Assembly (NCBI RefSeq): GCF_000934545.1
Contig: NZ_CP010554.1
Span: 2,232,001 to 2,296,000, forward strand
Reading direction: 5' to 3'
DNA length: 64,000 nt
Source: Rugosibacter aromaticivorans
Lineage (GTDB): Bacteria > Pseudomonadota > Gammaproteobacteria > Burkholderiales > Rhodocyclaceae
Of this stretch, positions 62,669 to 64,000 are shown one piece after another (positions within the stretch are counted from its first letter, which is position 1; the number at the start of each line of letters is the position of its first letter). The translations under genes were made by a program, and so were the position numbers. The notes under the pieces are model-generated. The model had not been told where the DNA came from and ran no database searches. It saw only the letters and a program-made list of their open reading frames with translations.

Positions 62669-63448
62669 CTATGGGCGCAGATGTGCACTCGCCTCATCTT
62701 CTATTCGTTGCCATATTTCAATCGCCATCGGATTCTGGCTTTCTTCGAGAATATGGCCAACAAGCCCGACTGCTCGTGCCATGACGCCCAGCCCGCGCAC
62801 GATTTTCCATGGGAAGCCAAACTCGCAGCAAATGGCTCCAATGGCTCCCGTCGCATTAATGGGCAAAGACTTTCCTGCTGCACGTTCTGCTTCACGGCCA
62901 ATCGCCTGCATTAAAACGACATAGCGACCAGACAACCCGTTTTCTGCGGCAAGTTGAAACAGACGCGGCGTACGTGGATCAATCGGCTTGTGCAACGGAT
63001 GTCCCAGCCCGGGAACAATCGCGCCTTGCGCACGCATGCGGCTGACAGTTTCTTTTGCCAACGCTTCCAGATCAACCTCGCCCGAGCCTTCTGGCAAAGC
63101 CTCATACAACATGCGTGCGGTAGTTTCTGTGCTGCCAACGAAGACTGAACCCAAGCCACATAATCCCGCAGCAACCGCTGCTTGCAGTGATTCGGGCGCA
63201 CCCGCATAGGTAAGGCGTGCCGCTAACGCGCTGGGCGTCACCCCATGCTCAACCAATGTCACCACCAGCGCATTGAACATCACGGATTCTTGTGGTGTCG
63301 GCAGCCTGGCGGTCAGCTCGAGAAAGGCCATGTCACCTAAATTCAGCTTGCCTAGTATCTCGCTCGGCAAATCACGGTTTCTGACGGTAATCCGGTCCGG
63401 CGTACTCCAGGCGATATCCGAACGAATGGGTTTTTGCTTTCTGCTCAT
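62669..63448 (-). CDS. Citryl-CoA lyase-like (citrate synthase fold)
   Basis: 259 residues, the short form of the citrate synthase fold. Motifs: VVTLVEHGVTPSALAARL, LGHPLHKPIDPRTPRLF (His active site) and LPINATGAIGAICCEFGFPW. Proteins of this length are citryl-CoA lyases, which cleave a citryl-type CoA ester to acetyl-CoA and a 2-oxoacid. Next to the CitE-like gene it may act on citramalyl- or a related branched CoA. It is the first gene of the operon visible in the window, 220 bases from the next gene upstream. Confidence 0.85.
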   Translation of the reverse strand: MSRKQKPIRSDIAWSTPDRITVRNRDLPSEILGKLNLGDMAFLELTARLPTPQESVMFNALVVTLVEHGVTPSALAARLTYAGAPESLQAAVAAGLCGLGSVFVGSTETTARMLYEALPEGSGEVDLEALAKETVSRMRAQGAIVPGLGHPLHKPIDPRTPRLFQLAAENGLSGRYVVLMQAIGREAERAAGKSLPINATGAIGAICCEFGFPWKIVRGLGVMARAVGLVGHILEESQNPMAIEIWQRIEDEASAHLRP

Positions 63449-63594
63449 ACGATAAATCTCTCCGTCACCGCATCCGATGATTTGTTGAATCGTTCTAGAA
63501 AAAAGAACTCAGAACAGTCCGTAATCCGCATCTACCAACTCATCACATCGTGTAAAAAACTCATCCCTGACAAATTCAACGCCCAAGTTCGCGG

Positions 63595-63626
63595 CCTTTA
63601 GCAGCGGCGTATGTCGCTGCTAAAGG
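63595..63626. terminator. Perfect 12-bp hairpin after the partial gene, possible terminator
   Basis: The arms CCTTTAGCAGCG and CGCTGCTAAAGG enclose an 8-base loop. It lies 43 bases past the stop of the gene at the right edge (minus strand). No T-run follows on the minus strand, so it may be a processing or Rho-type element rather than a classic terminator. Confidence 0.5.
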
Positions 63627-63668
63627 TTTCCCTGGATTTGCCGTATTAGCTTTTAGCCTGCACTGGCA

Positions 63669-64000
63669 TCAAGCAGCAGGCTTGACGCGTTGCTCTTCCG
63701 CATCGAGATAGGCACGCATGGCGGGTGCAGAGGCAGCTTCTTTTGCTAACAGTGACAGCGCCTTGCTGCCCAGCACATCAACACTGCCGCCTGCCTGAGC
63801 CAAGCGCTCGATACGCGGCAATCCTTCATCCAGAAACGCCCAGAAATCAGCCAATGCATCCTGCCGAACTCGTCCGTAGCCTTTGACAATCCGGCCTGCA
63901 TCGGCTGCCAGCACGCCCAGCTGAGGGCTCTTTTTCAGGTTAGCCAAAATCGCGGCATCCCAACGCGCCAAAAGTGCCAGTTCATGACCATGGCGTCGTG
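63669..64000 (-). CDS. Partial gene, C-terminus of an indolepyruvate oxidoreductase-like protein
   Basis: The reading frame is open to the window edge, so only the last ~110 residues are seen. The stretch LAADAGRIVKGYGRVRQDAL resembles the (A)RLxKGYGDTHxRG segment near the C-terminus of indolepyruvate:ferredoxin oxidoreductase beta-type proteins. This is pattern recognition from memory; the rest (RIERLAQAGGSVDVLGSKAL) gives no further support. The start is outside the window. Confidence 0.4.
   Translation of the reverse strand, partial: RRHGHELALLARWDAAILANLKKSPQLGVLAADAGRIVKGYGRVRQDALADFWAFLDEGLPRIERLAQAGGSVDVLGSKALSLLAKEAASAPAMRAYLDAEEQRVKPAA

Noticed and set aside
1..64000. CRISPR arrays, tRNA, rRNA genes or prophage structural genes
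   Set aside because: No regularly spaced repeats, no recognisable RNA gene sequences and no phage proteins were seen; the repeats present are dispersed or REP-like.

Overview
The window looks like chromosomal DNA of a betaproteobacterium, probably from the Nitrosomonadales/Rhodocyclales range. The reasons are a moderately GC-rich composition, a complete exosortase A (XrtA)/PEP-CTERM exopolysaccharide locus in the gene order typical of that group, and an itaconate-type CoA gene set next to it. I saw no rRNA, tRNA or CRISPR array, and no sequence search could be run.

Layout. Positions 0.1-9 kb hold an XrtA-associated sub-cluster: acyl carrier protein, YdcF-like protein, UDP-glucose dehydrogenase, a GNAT/FemAB-like protein, an AMP-forming acyl ligase, a PLP decarboxylase, a tyrosine phosphatase and ManC. 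Positions 9-13.6 kb are a patchwork: a methyltransferase between inverted REP-like repeats, a beta-helix protein, a REP-associated tyrosine transposase (RAYT) with a partly duplicated tail, and one PEP-CTERM protein with a good sigma-54 promoter match. Positions 13.9-30.6 kb (+ strand) carry glycan assembly and decoration genes: a giant VanZ/O-antigen-ligase fusion, a flippase, glycosyltransferases, methyl-, pyruvyl- and acyltransferases, a GH88/105-like protein and a HAD-UbiA fusion. Positions 53.0-30.6 kb (- strand) form one long, tightly overlapping operon. It runs from the export lipoprotein, chain-length protein, tyrosine kinase, outer-membrane protein, ATPase, deacetylase, FemAB protein, glycosyltransferases and XrtA-EpsI fusion into a ligase and a more variable, AT-richer modification block. 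Positions 63.4-53.6 kb (- strand) encode a CoA-linked catabolic operon. Its core (itaconyl-CoA hydratase, acyl-CoA dehydrogenase, CoA-transferase, MmgE/PrpD and citramalyl-CoA lyase types) matches the itaconate degradation set of Pseudomonas aeruginosa, extended by a thiolase, an SDR and a citryl-CoA-lyase-like protein.

Together, the first 53 kb should make nucleotide sugars (UDP-glucuronate, GDP-mannose), build and flip lipid-linked glycans, polymerise and export an acidic, modified exopolysaccharide, and sort PEP-CTERM proteins to the envelope.

The least explained signal is a 25-bp dispersed sequence. On one strand it reads GCCGT, four variable bases, then the core CCAGCGCCGACTTTT. I count twelve clear copies, two of them interrupted, and two degenerate ones. 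They occur in both orientations, in intergenic DNA and inside genes. In four proteins it is read in the same frame, giving the peptide VSPAPTF or VAPAPTF. It is absent from 23.9-35.6 kb, the variable glycan block. It behaves like an abundant genome-wide signal, possibly an uptake-like or protein-binding sequence, and is the main lead here.
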